64,000 bases of DNA. It comes from Chloracidobacterium sp. GTDB lineage: Bacteria > Acidobacteriota > Blastocatellia > Pyrinomonadales > Pyrinomonadaceae. The stretch spans positions 3,293,314-3,357,313 of the forward strand of contig JADJWP010000002.1 in the NCBI GenBank assembly GCA_016716305.1. Reading direction: 5' to 3'. Positions 18,141-26,573 of this stretch are shown piece after piece; within the stretch, counting starts at the first letter, position 1; each line of letters starts with the position of its first letter. The notes beneath the pieces are model-generated. The model was given only the letters and a program-made list of their open reading frames with translations. It did no database searches and was not told where the DNA came from. The position numbers and the translations under genes were made by a program.

Positions 18141-19331
18141 ATGTACAAGGGATCGAACATCAAACTGATTTGTTGCGGAGCTTCTTTTGTCGCCGCTCTG
18201 ATGTTCATGCTTGGATCATGGCCAGCGAAGACCGTCAACGGTTCGAACCGAGCTATTGTGGCTACTGCTACCCCGACACCTAAACGGATACGATCGGTCG
18301 CCGCAAAGCCGAAATACTCAGAATTTTCGCACAGCGTAAAGGCCCATAGCGTTGGATGTAGTTCGTGTCATGCCTTCCCGTCGTCGAACTGGAAATCGGT
18401 TCGAGCAGAAGATAAGGCATTCCCCGATATCACGGAATATCCGAAACATGCTTCGTGCGTCAATTGCCACAAGCAGCAGTTCTTCAGAGGAGCAAACCCC
18501 GCGATCTGTTCGATCTGCCATACAAACCCGTCGCCGAGAAACAGTAAACGTCACCCGTTTCCGAATCCGCGTGAGATCTTCGACGAATCGCCAAAGGGCA
18601 AAACGGCGGATTCTGATTTTCAGATCCATTTCACGCACGACATTCACGTTGAGATCGTTTCGAAGACGACGGCAAATTTACCGGCATTCGTCAATGCATC
18701 GTGGTCAAGGGGGCGGCGGGCCGAAGAAAGCTGCAGCGTATGTCATCAAACCATCATGCCGCAGGGTGACAGTTCGGACGAATACCTTGTCAAACCGCCT
18801 GCGGATATCGGTGAGGCATTTTGGTTGAAGAAGGGAACTTTCAAATCGTCGCCGATCGGTCACACAACATGTTTCACCTGTCATTCGGCGGATTCTGGAA
18901 TGAGCCCGTTACCGACGGATTGTGCGGCCTGCCACAAACTGAAAGAGAGCTTCCCTCCCGGAGATTTTATTGACGTCAACGCCGAGAAAATGGGAGCTTC
19001 GGCGCGAATGATGCGCGATGCATGGCGAACACGCACGTCTTCAGGGACCTTTCGGCACGAGTGGATGAGCCATGCCGAGATGAGTTGCTCATCCTGCCAC
19101 AATGTTTCGGCGATGGTGACGACCGATCAAAACACCAGAAAAGTAGCGATCTCGTCATGTAACACTTGTCACATAACAGCGACGTCGGACGACGGCGGAA
19201 TACTCAATTTTGAGATCGATCAGCGGAAAAAGACTCCAACGTTCCAGTGCGTGAAATGCCACCTTTCATTTGGCACCGGGCCGATACCCGAATCGCACCT
19301 AAAGGCGATAACTGCCGCGGCCGGTAATTGA
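18141..19331 (+). CDS. Nonaheme c-type cytochrome
   Basis: A 396-residue multiheme cytochrome with nine CXXCH motifs (CSSCH, CVNCH, CSICH, CSVCH, CFTCH, CAACH, CSSCH, CNTCH, CVKCH in order). It has an N-terminal hydrophobic segment (about residues 8-28) that serves as signal or anchor, then a Pro/Thr-rich stretch. Many histidines lie 4-10 residues before CXXCH, as in c7/c3-like bis-His hemes. Periplasmic electron transfer is the expected role. A second nonaheme cytochrome follows after 13 bases, and a Crp-type palindrome lies upstream. Confidence 0.92.
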   Translation: MYKGSNIKLICCGASFVAALMFMLGSWPAKTVNGSNRAIVATATPTPKRIRSVAAKPKYSEFSHSVKAHSVGCSSCHAFPSSNWKSVRAEDKAFPDITEYPKHASCVNCHKQQFFRGANPAICSICHTNPSPRNSKRHPFPNPREIFDESPKGKTADSDFQIHFTHDIHVEIVSKTTANLPAFVNASWSRGRRAEESCSVCHQTIMPQGDSSDEYLVKPPADIGEAFWLKKGTFKSSPIGHTTCFTCHSADSGMSPLPTDCAACHKLKESFPPGDFIDVNAEKMGASARMMRDAWRTRTSSGTFRHEWMSHAEMSCSSCHNVSAMVTTDQNTRKVAISSCNTCHITATSDDGGILNFEIDQRKKTPTFQCVKCHLSFGTGPIPESHLKAITAAAGN

Positions 19332-19344
19332 GCCGCTTTTTGAG

Positions 19345-20265
19345 ATGACCCAAACCGGTGAAAATGTCAGAACGCCCTGCGAGCCGAAAGCGGCCTCACC
19401 CACAAAATTGGTTGCGGTCGCAGCGTGGTTCCTTTTGCTGGTGATCTGCATTTCCTCCTGTCGAGGTGACGCTTCAAAGATCGATCCCTCGGACGTTGAA
19501 GCCCCGAAGCCCGAACCAACCGCGAGCGTTGTAAAGTTCGAGTTCCCGGATAAGGACTACGGGAAGTTTGACCACCAGAGCGAGCAGCACGTTCGCCTTC
19601 CATGTCAGGTTTGCCACACGAATGACGGTCAGGCTGCCAAGGTGAAATTTACCGGTCACATTCCGTGTTCAAGCTGTCATACAGAGCACTTCGCAGAGAA
19701 GAACGTAGCCCTCTGTTCGATCTGTCACACCGATGCGGAATCGGGAAACATGAAGAGTTTTCCGCCACTTCGGTCGTTCAACGCACGTTTTGATCACGCC
19801 CGTCACACGCCGCACGCTAATTGTGCGACCTGTCATTCGCCAACGCAGCGAGGCACGGGTTTTTCGGTTCCGACAAGGGCCAACGCGCACACGACTTGTT
19901 TTCAATGTCACGGGGCAGACGCTGCGATCGCAAAATCTGAGATCGCCAAAGGGAACAATATCGATTCCTGTGCGACCTGTCACCAACAAGGAACTCCGGG
20001 GGCGGGACGTGCATTTGCGAAATACGCAGGAGGATTTTCTCATGCAAAACATGGCGGCCCGCAGCGACTTTCGTGCAATAGCTGTCATACGATCCAAGCC
20101 GGCGCGAGACGCGACCGACAAGTCTCGGCACCAGAAACTGCGATGCACTTTGCGGCCGGTCGAGGTCAATCTTGTGCAACGTGCCACAATGGCAAGCGAG
20201 CTTTCGGCGGCGAAGATTTTAGCAGCTGCAAACGATGTCATCAGGGCGATTCTTTTAAGTTTTAG
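19345..20265 (+). CDS. Nonaheme c-type cytochrome, probable lipoprotein
   Basis: A 306-residue protein with nine CXXCH motifs (CQVCH, CSSCH, CSICH, CATCH, CFQCH, CATCH, CNSCH, CATCH, CKRCH). The N-terminal hydrophobic run ends ICISSC, a plausible lipobox, so it is probably lipid-anchored, either at the inner or the outer membrane. Repeats of the form F-x-H-x2-H-x4-C-x2-CH suggest c7-type triheme modules. It is cotranscribed with the preceding nonaheme cytochrome, and the two share heme-module style. A hairpin (CCGCGAA/TTCGCGG, 20,281-20,298) follows. Confidence 0.92.
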   Translation: MTQTGENVRTPCEPKAASPTKLVAVAAWFLLLVICISSCRGDASKIDPSDVEAPKPEPTASVVKFEFPDKDYGKFDHQSEQHVRLPCQVCHTNDGQAAKVKFTGHIPCSSCHTEHFAEKNVALCSICHTDAESGNMKSFPPLRSFNARFDHARHTPHANCATCHSPTQRGTGFSVPTRANAHTTCFQCHGADAAIAKSEIAKGNNIDSCATCHQQGTPGAGRAFAKYAGGFSHAKHGGPQRLSCNSCHTIQAGARRDRQVSAPETAMHFAAGRGQSCATCHNGKRAFGGEDFSSCKRCHQGDSFKF

Positions 20266-20390
20266 GGTTGAAACTAATTGCCGCGAAGTTTTTCGCGGTC
20301 ATGAACGGCAGTAATGTGGTATTTCGGGGCATTTGACTCAGATGGAGCACGAATATTGCCCTAAACAGGGCTGTTTCTTGACTAATGAGT

Positions 20391-20406
20391 TGGCACGTCC
20401 TTTGCT
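20391..20406 (+). promoter_or_regulatory. Sigma-54-type promoter
   Basis: TGGCACG-TCCT-TTGCT matches the -24/-12 consensus, with GG and GC separated by exactly ten bases. The expected start is near 20,417, about 63 bases before the ATG of the monoheme cytochrome (20,480). A short inverted repeat (CCCT/AGGG, 20,360-20,371) lies upstream. No sigma-54 activator gene is seen in the window. Confidence 0.72.
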
Positions 20407-20479
20407 TGATGAATAGTTGACGGCGGGAAAATGCCCGTCGATCGCAATGATCAACAAACATTACTTTCGGAGTACTTTC

Positions 20480-20821
20480 ATGAACAACTATAAACTCAAG
20501 ATCCTCACAATAGCCCTTTTTGCTGTACCTATCATCTTCACGGCATCGTATAGCGGCGTCGTAACGAATGCCATGCCGATTGCCGATGACGACTCGGCGG
20601 CGGTCTATAAGGCGAAATGCGCAATGTGCCATAGTCCAAAGGCGGAAAAGCACTTTGATGCCGCCTTGGCCGATGAACACCACGTTAAGGCGATCCTTGA
20701 AGGACAAAAGGGCGAAAAGCCGCCATTCATGCCGGCGTTCAAGGACAAGGGCATCGATGCCGCAAAAGCACAGGCGCTTGTTGCCTACATGCGGTCGCTG
20801 AGGACCCCACCCGCTGAATAA
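20480..20821 (+). CDS. Monoheme class I-type cytochrome c
   Basis: A 113-residue exported cytochrome from ATG 20,480, which has GGAG seven bases upstream; the longer in-frame start at 20,417 coincides with the predicted transcription start and is rejected. After a signal peptide (residues 1-~30) comes one heme site (YKAKCAMCHS). The candidate axial methionine is in PPFMPAFKD, and the C-terminal helix is LVAYMRSL. It is a small soluble periplasmic electron carrier. It has its own sigma-54-like promoter and sits between the nonaheme cytochromes and the NapC-like gene. Confidence 0.92.
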   Translation: MNNYKLKILTIALFAVPIIFTASYSGVVTNAMPIADDDSAAVYKAKCAMCHSPKAEKHFDAALADEHHVKAILEGQKGEKPPFMPAFKDKGIDAAKAQALVAYMRSLRTPPAE

Positions 20822-20873
20822 GCGTTGAGGAGGCGGGTCAAACGAACGGTTCAGTCGCTATACGGCGAACTCA

Positions 20874-20889
20874 GATCAAGTGCTTGATC
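20874..20889. promoter_or_regulatory. Perfect 16-bp palindrome upstream of NapC-like gene
   Basis: GATCAAG-TG-CTTGATC has seven-base arms and lies about 185 bases before the NapC-like start at 21,071. It differs from the TGTGA-type sites. It may be an operator for another regulator; no partner copy was noticed. Confidence 0.4.
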
Positions 20890-21070
20890 GAGGGCTGTCG
20901 GTGATGCCGGTCAGCGTCCGGTGCGTCATTGTAACGAGAATTTCATCTACGAGATGAAAGTTCGGAACATTGTCGGCCGGAGCTGACTTGTTTCCGTTTA
21001 GCGATCGATCAGTGCGGTCGACTTTGTGGTGCCGAACTCTCTGTTCAAGAACGAGGAGCAATTGCAAACT

Positions 21071-22690
21071 ATGAGCGAAGAAGAACTAACTGAAAACAAG
21101 GAATTGCCGTCAGAGAAAAAGGCGGTTCCCAGCCTTTTTAGGAACTTTATCAGCTTTGCGGGGTTTGCGATCGTCACTGCCGCGCTGACGAGCATTGCCC
21201 TGCTTTTCCTTATCGAGATCTCGGGGACGTCAGACAATCCATACACGGTCTTGGTGACTTATATTCTACTACCGAGCGTGATGCTGTTCGGTTTAGCGGT
21301 CGCCGGGATAGGGGCTTTGTTGGAAAGACGAAGGCGGCTGCGATCGCCAGGTATGGATATTACGCCATACCCGATCATTGACCTGAATGATCCGGCTCGA
21401 CGACGCTCGCTGCTCGCTTTCATTGCCGGAACCTTCTTCTTCCTTTTTATCAGTGCGTTCGGCAGTTACCGGGCGTTTGAGTATACCGAATCAGTTTCGT
21501 TCTGCGGCCAACAATGTCATACCGTTATGAAACCGGAATTCGTCGCATTCCAGGCCTCGCCGCACTCGAGTATAAAGTGCGTTGATTGCCACGTCGGCGG
21601 CGGGCCGGAAGCGTATGTGCGGTCAAAGCTGAACGGTATGCGGCAACTTTATGGCGTTGCTTTCAATTCGTTCGATCGTCCGATCCATACACCTATCAAG
21701 AATATGCGTTTGGCCGAGGAGACCTGCGCAAAGTGCCATCGACCTGAAATGTATTACGGCGATCAGCTCAAGGTCTTCAACCATTATGGGTTCGATGAGA
21801 AAAATTCGCTCCGACAGATCAGAATGATGATAAAGGTCGGCGGCGGTACAGCCGAACGCGGTCCAACCGGCGGCATCCATTGGCACATGAATCTCGACAA
21901 CGAGATCACATATATCGCGACCGACGATAAGCGCCAGAATATTCCATGGGTGAGGATGAAGACCGCTAATGGCGAGGTGGTTGAATACCTCGCCGAAAAC
22001 GCCAACTTCACTTCGCAGCAGATCGAACAGGCAACGAAAAAGCGAATGGACTGCATCGATTGTCATAATCGTCCGACGCATATCTACCTGTCGCCGAACA
22101 AAGCGGTCGATCAGGCACTTGCAGCCGCACGGATCGATCAATCACTGCCGTTCATCAAGGCCAAAGCGGTCGAGGTTCTCTCGAAAGCGTACAACACAAA
22201 CGATGAAGCCGTTGCAGCTATAAATGCCGATCTGGCGGAATATTACCGAACGTCGCATCCGGACGTTTATGCGTCACGGAGAGGCGTTGTGGACGGTGCC
22301 ATCGCAGAGATTGCACGGATCTATCAGACCTACTTTTTCCCGGAAATGAAGACCAACTGGTCAAGCCATATCGACAATATCGGGCATTTTAACGCGCAAG
22401 GGTGTTTTCGATGTCACGATGGGCAGCACAAGAGCAAGGAAGGGAAGGTCATTCGAAATGATTGTGCTATTTGCCATACGACGCTCGATCAGACGTTTGC
22501 CGGCCAGACCTTCACCCCGCCTAACGGTATGTTCAAACATCCGGTCGATCTCGGCGACCGCAACACATGGCAGTGTGCGGCGTGTCACACAGGCGACAGC
22601 TCATTCAAACATCCGCTGAATCTTGGTGATATATCGAGGTTCCAATGTGCGGAGTGCCACAAGGGCGAGAGCTTTAAGGTTGCTCGTTAG
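21071..22690 (+). CDS. NapC/NirT-like multiheme membrane cytochrome c
   Basis: Probable quinol dehydrogenase that passes electrons from the membrane pool to periplasmic cytochromes. 539 residues from ATG 21,071, preceded by GAGGAG; a GTG at 21,026 is the alternative. Three hydrophobic helices (about 28-53, 60-83 and 112-134) precede the heme part. The first heme site is FCGQQCH, a CX3CH form; seven CXXCH sites follow (CVDCH, CAKCH, CIDCH, CFRCH, CAICH, CAACH, CAECH). The last two are in near-duplicate HPxxLGDxxxxQCAxCH modules. Methionines near the first heme (TVMKPEF) fit NapC-type ligation. It is larger than classic NapC. Confidence 0.9.
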   Translation: MSEEELTENKELPSEKKAVPSLFRNFISFAGFAIVTAALTSIALLFLIEISGTSDNPYTVLVTYILLPSVMLFGLAVAGIGALLERRRRLRSPGMDITPYPIIDLNDPARRRSLLAFIAGTFFFLFISAFGSYRAFEYTESVSFCGQQCHTVMKPEFVAFQASPHSSIKCVDCHVGGGPEAYVRSKLNGMRQLYGVAFNSFDRPIHTPIKNMRLAEETCAKCHRPEMYYGDQLKVFNHYGFDEKNSLRQIRMMIKVGGGTAERGPTGGIHWHMNLDNEITYIATDDKRQNIPWVRMKTANGEVVEYLAENANFTSQQIEQATKKRMDCIDCHNRPTHIYLSPNKAVDQALAAARIDQSLPFIKAKAVEVLSKAYNTNDEAVAAINADLAEYYRTSHPDVYASRRGVVDGAIAEIARIYQTYFFPEMKTNWSSHIDNIGHFNAQGCFRCHDGQHKSKEGKVIRNDCAICHTTLDQTFAGQTFTPPNGMFKHPVDLGDRNTWQCAACHTGDSSFKHPLNLGDISRFQCAECHKGESFKVAR

Positions 22691-22710
22691 CTGGACCAAG
22701 AAAAGAAAAA

Positions 22711-22743
22711 CCGCGGCGATCAGTCTGGACTGATTCGCCGCGG
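22711..22743. terminator. Hairpin terminator between convergent genes
   Basis: CCGCGGCGA-T-CAGTC pairs with GACTG-A-T-TCGCCGCGG around a two-base loop. It lies 20 bases after the NapC-like stop and 33 bases beyond the stop of the convergent barrel gene. AAAAA on the left and TGTTTT on the right make it usable from both sides. Confidence 0.85.
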
Positions 22744-22775
22744 AACTGTTTTCCCACCTGAAAAAACTCTAATTG

Positions 22776-24833
22776 CTATCTGTCGGCTCCACGTCCGAGA
22801 TAGATCCTCAATGACATATAGGGCAAGTGGGCGTTGTAGTCCTGGGTGTTTTGGAACTTTTCGGTATAACCGAAATACTGATATCCAATATTCCAGTCGA
22901 TGTATCGCGAAAGCATTACCGACATTCGGAATTCCGGCATCTTGAATGTCATCGGATACGAAGTGATTATGTTCTGAGGGAGCGTCGAGACAAGATCTTT
23001 CTGTCCTTGGTCGTTGCTGAACCGATAGCTTCCAAAAAGTGTGATCCTTTTTATCGGCCGAGCTGTTACATCGACGAATGCGTAGTGGTCACGCATATAA
23101 AACTCGCTTATCCCTTGTAGACGCTGACCGCTAACCGGGACAATGATCGCCGACTCGCTCTTGATATACGTGTATGTGTATCCACCGCTGAGGCTAAACT
23201 CAGGGATCGGATCCCAATCGAGGCTGCCAGAGTAGGTTCTGTTCCTGACATCTGCACCAAAATCCCTTGGCGGAACTTCGATGGACTGCGCCGGATTGGT
23301 GTTGTTCTTCACGATCGCAGAAAGATTTGCAGCGACCTTGTTGAAACTCCACCTACTCCGAACTCGGAAGTTCGTGAACCGATAGTTCGCCAGCCGCGTG
23401 AATACGTTGTCGGCACGACCGCGTTCGACATCAGCGAAAATAGCCCAGTTCTTCATCGGTTTGATCTTCGTCCCGGCAAGGAATGTGTGGGTCGAATTCG
23501 AAAACTCGTCCACCTCAGTTGTCGGGGTAGCAGAGGCGAAATTGCGGTCGAACAATTCGAGGACGGACTGACGATGCGTATACCGGTAACCGATGTTGAA
23601 ACCGAACATGCTATTGGCTTGATAGTCGGCCTCTACGGTATTGACATATCGTTTGTAACTCGTAAGACGATGTGAAAGCGTATTCGTGAACGTCGTCGGC
23701 CGCGGAGCTCCTGCCGATGTCCTTGAGTAGACTGCCTCAGCAAAAAGATTGCCGCCTGTGATGTTGAACTGATCAAATGTAAACGTGTTCGAGATCCGGA
23801 ACTTGTCCGTTACCATGTAGGTCAACCCGAGATCGGCACGTGTCTGCGGTCGTTTTGAATCTCCACGGATCTCAAAACGGTCGAGGTCAATTTGGTTATT
23901 CGAGTTGTCGCGGCCCGTAAGAGCTTCGAAAAGCGTGAAATTGGTGCGCGAATCTGAATATGAGATGCGCGCTGTCATGTCGAGCTTCTTAGCGAAGGTT
24001 CTTTGAGCAGTAAAGATACCGAAATGGGTTTCGCCGAGAACCGGATTTTGCCGATCGAATGTAAATAGCCGCGGGTTGTTTGTTGGGTTGTTTCCTAGAT
24101 TCAAACCAAATTGAGTGAACCGCGTATGGTCGTCAAAGTTCCGATAACCGTATGTACCCGTGAGATTGAACCCAAGCAGCTTGCCGTCTATACCAGCCCT
24201 CAGATCGTGAGCCTCGGTACTGACAAATGAAACAACGGGGAATTCGTCGCTATACGCCCGAGTCGTGTAACCACCAGTACCGCGGACGGTGTTCAGCGAA
24301 TATCCGAACCGCATCCGAAAATCAGGGCTTTCCGGAAATACGATCAGATCGATATCACCGAGTGTCCGGCGAGAATCCGCATCGTGCTGGCTTAGTGCAT
24401 GATTGTTGAGGTTGTTGTAAAAGCTCACTCGGCGAACATTTGTATCGAGCCTATATTTGCCGGTGCGTTCCATATTGATACGCAGGAAGCCCGACGGGTC
24501 GGCTCCCCAACCCGACGAGATAATGAGGGCTGAGTCGAAAACCTTGTAACCTTTACCTTTGTCTTCGACGACAATGCTCGAATCGAATACTCGAAATCCG
24601 TTTCGGTAATTCAAATCGCTGCGAAACTTTTCCCTATTACCATCAACGCTTACGTTCCGGGCACCGATCTCTGTGCTCACAGAGATCTCAAATCTCTCAT
24701 CCGTCGCCGGCGTTTCGGAGGTCGGTGAGTTCTGTCCGATACCGGAAGTGGTCATCAAAGCGGCGGCAACAAGAACAAACGTCGATCTTATCCAAATCCC
24801 TCGTGTTGCGAATAGACTAATTGTGTTGATCAT
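22776..24833 (-). CDS. MtrB/PioB-like outer-membrane beta-barrel
   Basis: A 685-residue exported protein from ATG 24,833 with a signal peptide ending at about TSGIGQ. The remainder is a chain of amphipathic beta-strands with alternating aromatic and polar residues (for example RFEISVSTEIGARNVS and GGYTYTYIKSES), and the C-terminus MSLRIYLGRGADR is strand-like. It is directly downstream of a DmsE/MtrA-like decaheme cytochrome, the classic MtrAB/PioAB arrangement, so a porin sheath for that cytochrome is the best inference. It contains no cysteine, so it lacks the N-terminal CXXC seen in Shewanella MtrB. Sequence homology to MtrB cannot be shown by eye. Confidence 0.75.
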   Translation of the reverse strand: MINTISLFATRGIWIRSTFVLVAAALMTTSGIGQNSPTSETPATDERFEISVSTEIGARNVSVDGNREKFRSDLNYRNGFRVFDSSIVVEDKGKGYKVFDSALIISSGWGADPSGFLRINMERTGKYRLDTNVRRVSFYNNLNNHALSQHDADSRRTLGDIDLIVFPESPDFRMRFGYSLNTVRGTGGYTTRAYSDEFPVVSFVSTEAHDLRAGIDGKLLGFNLTGTYGYRNFDDHTRFTQFGLNLGNNPTNNPRLFTFDRQNPVLGETHFGIFTAQRTFAKKLDMTARISYSDSRTNFTLFEALTGRDNSNNQIDLDRFEIRGDSKRPQTRADLGLTYMVTDKFRISNTFTFDQFNITGGNLFAEAVYSRTSAGAPRPTTFTNTLSHRLTSYKRYVNTVEADYQANSMFGFNIGYRYTHRQSVLELFDRNFASATPTTEVDEFSNSTHTFLAGTKIKPMKNWAIFADVERGRADNVFTRLANYRFTNFRVRSRWSFNKVAANLSAIVKNNTNPAQSIEVPPRDFGADVRNRTYSGSLDWDPIPEFSLSGGYTYTYIKSESAIIVPVSGQRLQGISEFYMRDHYAFVDVTARPIKRITLFGSYRFSNDQGQKDLVSTLPQNIITSYPMTFKMPEFRMSVMLSRYIDWNIGYQYFGYTEKFQNTQDYNAHLPYMSLRIYLGRGADR

Positions 24834-24852
24834 GATCGTTGTCTTTTGCCTC

Positions 24853-25884
24853 CTAGCGGAAGAAATCTTTGTTAGTATTTGATCCGTGTATTGCAACGTG
24901 GCAGATAGTGCAGTTCTGATATCTGACTACTGCCTGGTTGTGGAACGATGGTGTGTCCGGTGCCAACTGCTCAGTAATGCTGCTGTGGCATTCGAGACAA
25001 AGCTGGCGAACAGAATTGCGTTTGAGCATCTTCGGATTGCTGGCGCCATGTGGTGTATGACATGCCGAGCAACCCTCGAGGGTTAACGGGGCATGTTCGA
25101 ATACGAACGGCCCTTGCTTGTTCGTGTGACACCGAACACATGCATTGTCCGCACCAAACGTTGCGCGGGTCTGTTTACTTTCGAAGCCACCATGCGGGTT
25201 ATGACAGTCGCTGCAGCTCATCTGGCCTTCAAGGACCTTGTGATGGAATGGTTTTGAGAACTGAGCCTTTGTTTCGGTGTGGCATCCAATGCAAAGCTGG
25301 GGTTCGTTGGACTTTAGCATTGCTCGGTTTGCAAGATTGGGCCGTTGAGCGGCTGCATCACCGATATTGGTTATCGACCCTGCTTTGAAATCGCCAAACT
25401 TAGAGCCGTGTGCTGAATGGCAATCGGTGCATCCGACGTTATTTCGCCAGTGTTCGCCTCTACGAAAATTGTTGTGGTTCTCCTTACCCGCGTGGCAGGC
25501 CAAGCAAGATTCGGAAACGGCCTTGGCGTCCATTTCTTTAAAGATCTTTATTTTTGTCTTATCGCCGCCGCCATCCACATGTTCCTTACCAGGCCCGTGA
25601 CAGGATTCGCAGCCGACCACTTTGTTTTTCCAGTCCGGAAGTTCTCCGAGTTTGCCATGAGTTGTTTGGGCAACGTCGTTGAATTGAGACTCATGACACG
25701 CCTTACAGGTTTCACTGCCAACGTAATTGTCGTCTTTACCATACCCTTCGATGAGTAGGGTTTCACTCACGGCCGAAGCCGATGTGCCGGCTACCGGCGA
25801 GGTCAATCCGACAACGAACCAAACCGAAAGAAACAGAACGAAGCCGACCAGTAAGACAAGTTTAAAGTTTTTTGCTGAAGCCAT
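24853..25884 (-). CDS. DmsE/MtrA-like decaheme c-type cytochrome
   Basis: A 343-residue cytochrome with an N-terminal signal/anchor helix (about 8-28) and ten CXXCH motifs (CKACH, CESCH, CLACH, CTDCH, CIGCH, CSDCH, CVRCH, CSACH, CLECH, CTICH). The pattern of an early C-K-A-C-H-E-S-Q-F, then CESCHGPGKEHV, and later CSDCHNPHGG and CSACHTPHGA is that of the DmsE/MtrA/PioA decaheme family, which threads the outer-membrane porin. The porin gene follows after 19 bases. A TGTGA-N6-TCACA palindrome lies about 90 bases upstream of the start. Confidence 0.92.
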   Translation of the reverse strand: MASAKNFKLVLLVGFVLFLSVWFVVGLTSPVAGTSASAVSETLLIEGYGKDDNYVGSETCKACHESQFNDVAQTTHGKLGELPDWKNKVVGCESCHGPGKEHVDGGGDKTKIKIFKEMDAKAVSESCLACHAGKENHNNFRRGEHWRNNVGCTDCHSAHGSKFGDFKAGSITNIGDAAAQRPNLANRAMLKSNEPQLCIGCHTETKAQFSKPFHHKVLEGQMSCSDCHNPHGGFESKQTRATFGADNACVRCHTNKQGPFVFEHAPLTLEGCSACHTPHGASNPKMLKRNSVRQLCLECHSSITEQLAPDTPSFHNQAVVRYQNCTICHVAIHGSNTNKDFFR

Positions 25885-25973
25885 ATGAATTGCCTCCCCA
25901 AGTACTTGGTCTGCCGTAAGGAATTGCTATGCGGAGATCCGCGAGAACGTTAACATCAGTCGAACTGCCCAAC

Positions 25974-25989
25974 TGTGATAAGTGTCACA
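25974..25989. promoter_or_regulatory. Crp/Fnr-type palindrome upstream of decaheme/barrel operon
   Basis: TGTGATAAGTGTCACA, exact TGTGA-N6-TCACA. It sits between the decaheme cytochrome start (25,884, minus) and the 3' end of the cNMP-binding gene, at a distance suited to activation of the decaheme-barrel transcript. Confidence 0.72.
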
Positions 25990-26012
25990 GAAACACGGAA
26001 AATCGCACCTTT

Positions 26013-26489
26013 TTATTGATCTCGGGCCCGTCTTTGGCGGAGTTGGAGGCCGATACCGAGAATACGGATCAGCCGGGAGCGTGGCACTTCCTCGTTTCGC
26101 AGGAATTTATCAAAGTCGTCTCGCTCGATCCGTTCGACCTGGCAGGTCGAAACGGCCCGAACACTGTAGGTATAACCGACTTCGGCGAACATTTCGGTAA
26201 TACCGAAAACCTCATGCGGATCAGCGTAGCGCACCAGTACGTTTTCGTTCTTTTGTGTGTCGGAAACCAGCACTGCCCTTCCTTCGCAAAGAATGCTGAC
26301 CGATGATGGGATATGGCCTTTTTCGACAAGCAGTTCGCCTGCCTTGATCTCGCGAATTAAACGGATCATCTGCAAGGCCTTCCGGGTTCGTGACGAGAGG
26401 TCGCGAAACAACCCTTCGTCATTTATTCTGGTGCCCGATACTTCGGCTGGATTTATTACGTATTCTGGATAGATTGGCCTCACCCCCAC
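26013..26489 (-). CDS. Stand-alone cyclic-nucleotide-binding domain protein (Crp-like, no HTH)
   Basis: A 158-residue protein with a cNMP-binding/Crp-type beta-roll: IKAGELLVEKG, SVSILCEGRAVLVSD, HEVFGITEMF and VRAVSTCQVERIERDDF are the family's strands and phosphate-cassette area. It ends shortly after the long helix, with a basic tail (LRQRRARDQ) and no helix-turn-helix domain. It could be a sensor partner or decoy for the full-length Crp-type regulator encoded next to it. The start is GTG 26,489, with GGAG five bases before. Two TGTGA-type palindromes lie upstream. Confidence 0.8.
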   Translation of the reverse strand: MGVRPIYPEYVINPAEVSGTRINDEGLFRDLSSRTRKALQMIRLIREIKAGELLVEKGHIPSSVSILCEGRAVLVSDTQKNENVLVRYADPHEVFGITEMFAEVGYTYSVRAVSTCQVERIERDDFDKFLRNEEVPRSRLIRILGIGLQLRQRRARDQ

Positions 26490-26545
26490 TGACTCCGCGG
26501 GTCAGGCCAAGAATGTCACTGATGCGACCTAGAGATAGGATTTGA

Positions 26546-26573
26546 GTCACATTCGGCTGTGACGGCCATCACA
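26546..26573. promoter_or_regulatory. Overlapping Crp-type palindromes
   Basis: GTCACATTCGGCTGTGAC (26,546-26,563) is a perfect GTCACA-N6-TGTGAC inverted repeat, and TGTGACGGCCATCACA (26,558-26,573) is a TGTGA-N6-TCACA site that shares six bases with it. They lie about 60-85 bases upstream of the stand-alone cNMP-domain gene and just beyond the stop of the full-length Crp gene. Confidence 0.7.

Noticed and set aside
21026..21070. GTG start for the NapC-like protein
   Set aside because: No ribosome site; the ATG at 21,071 has GAGGAG upstream. It remains possible, but is less likely.
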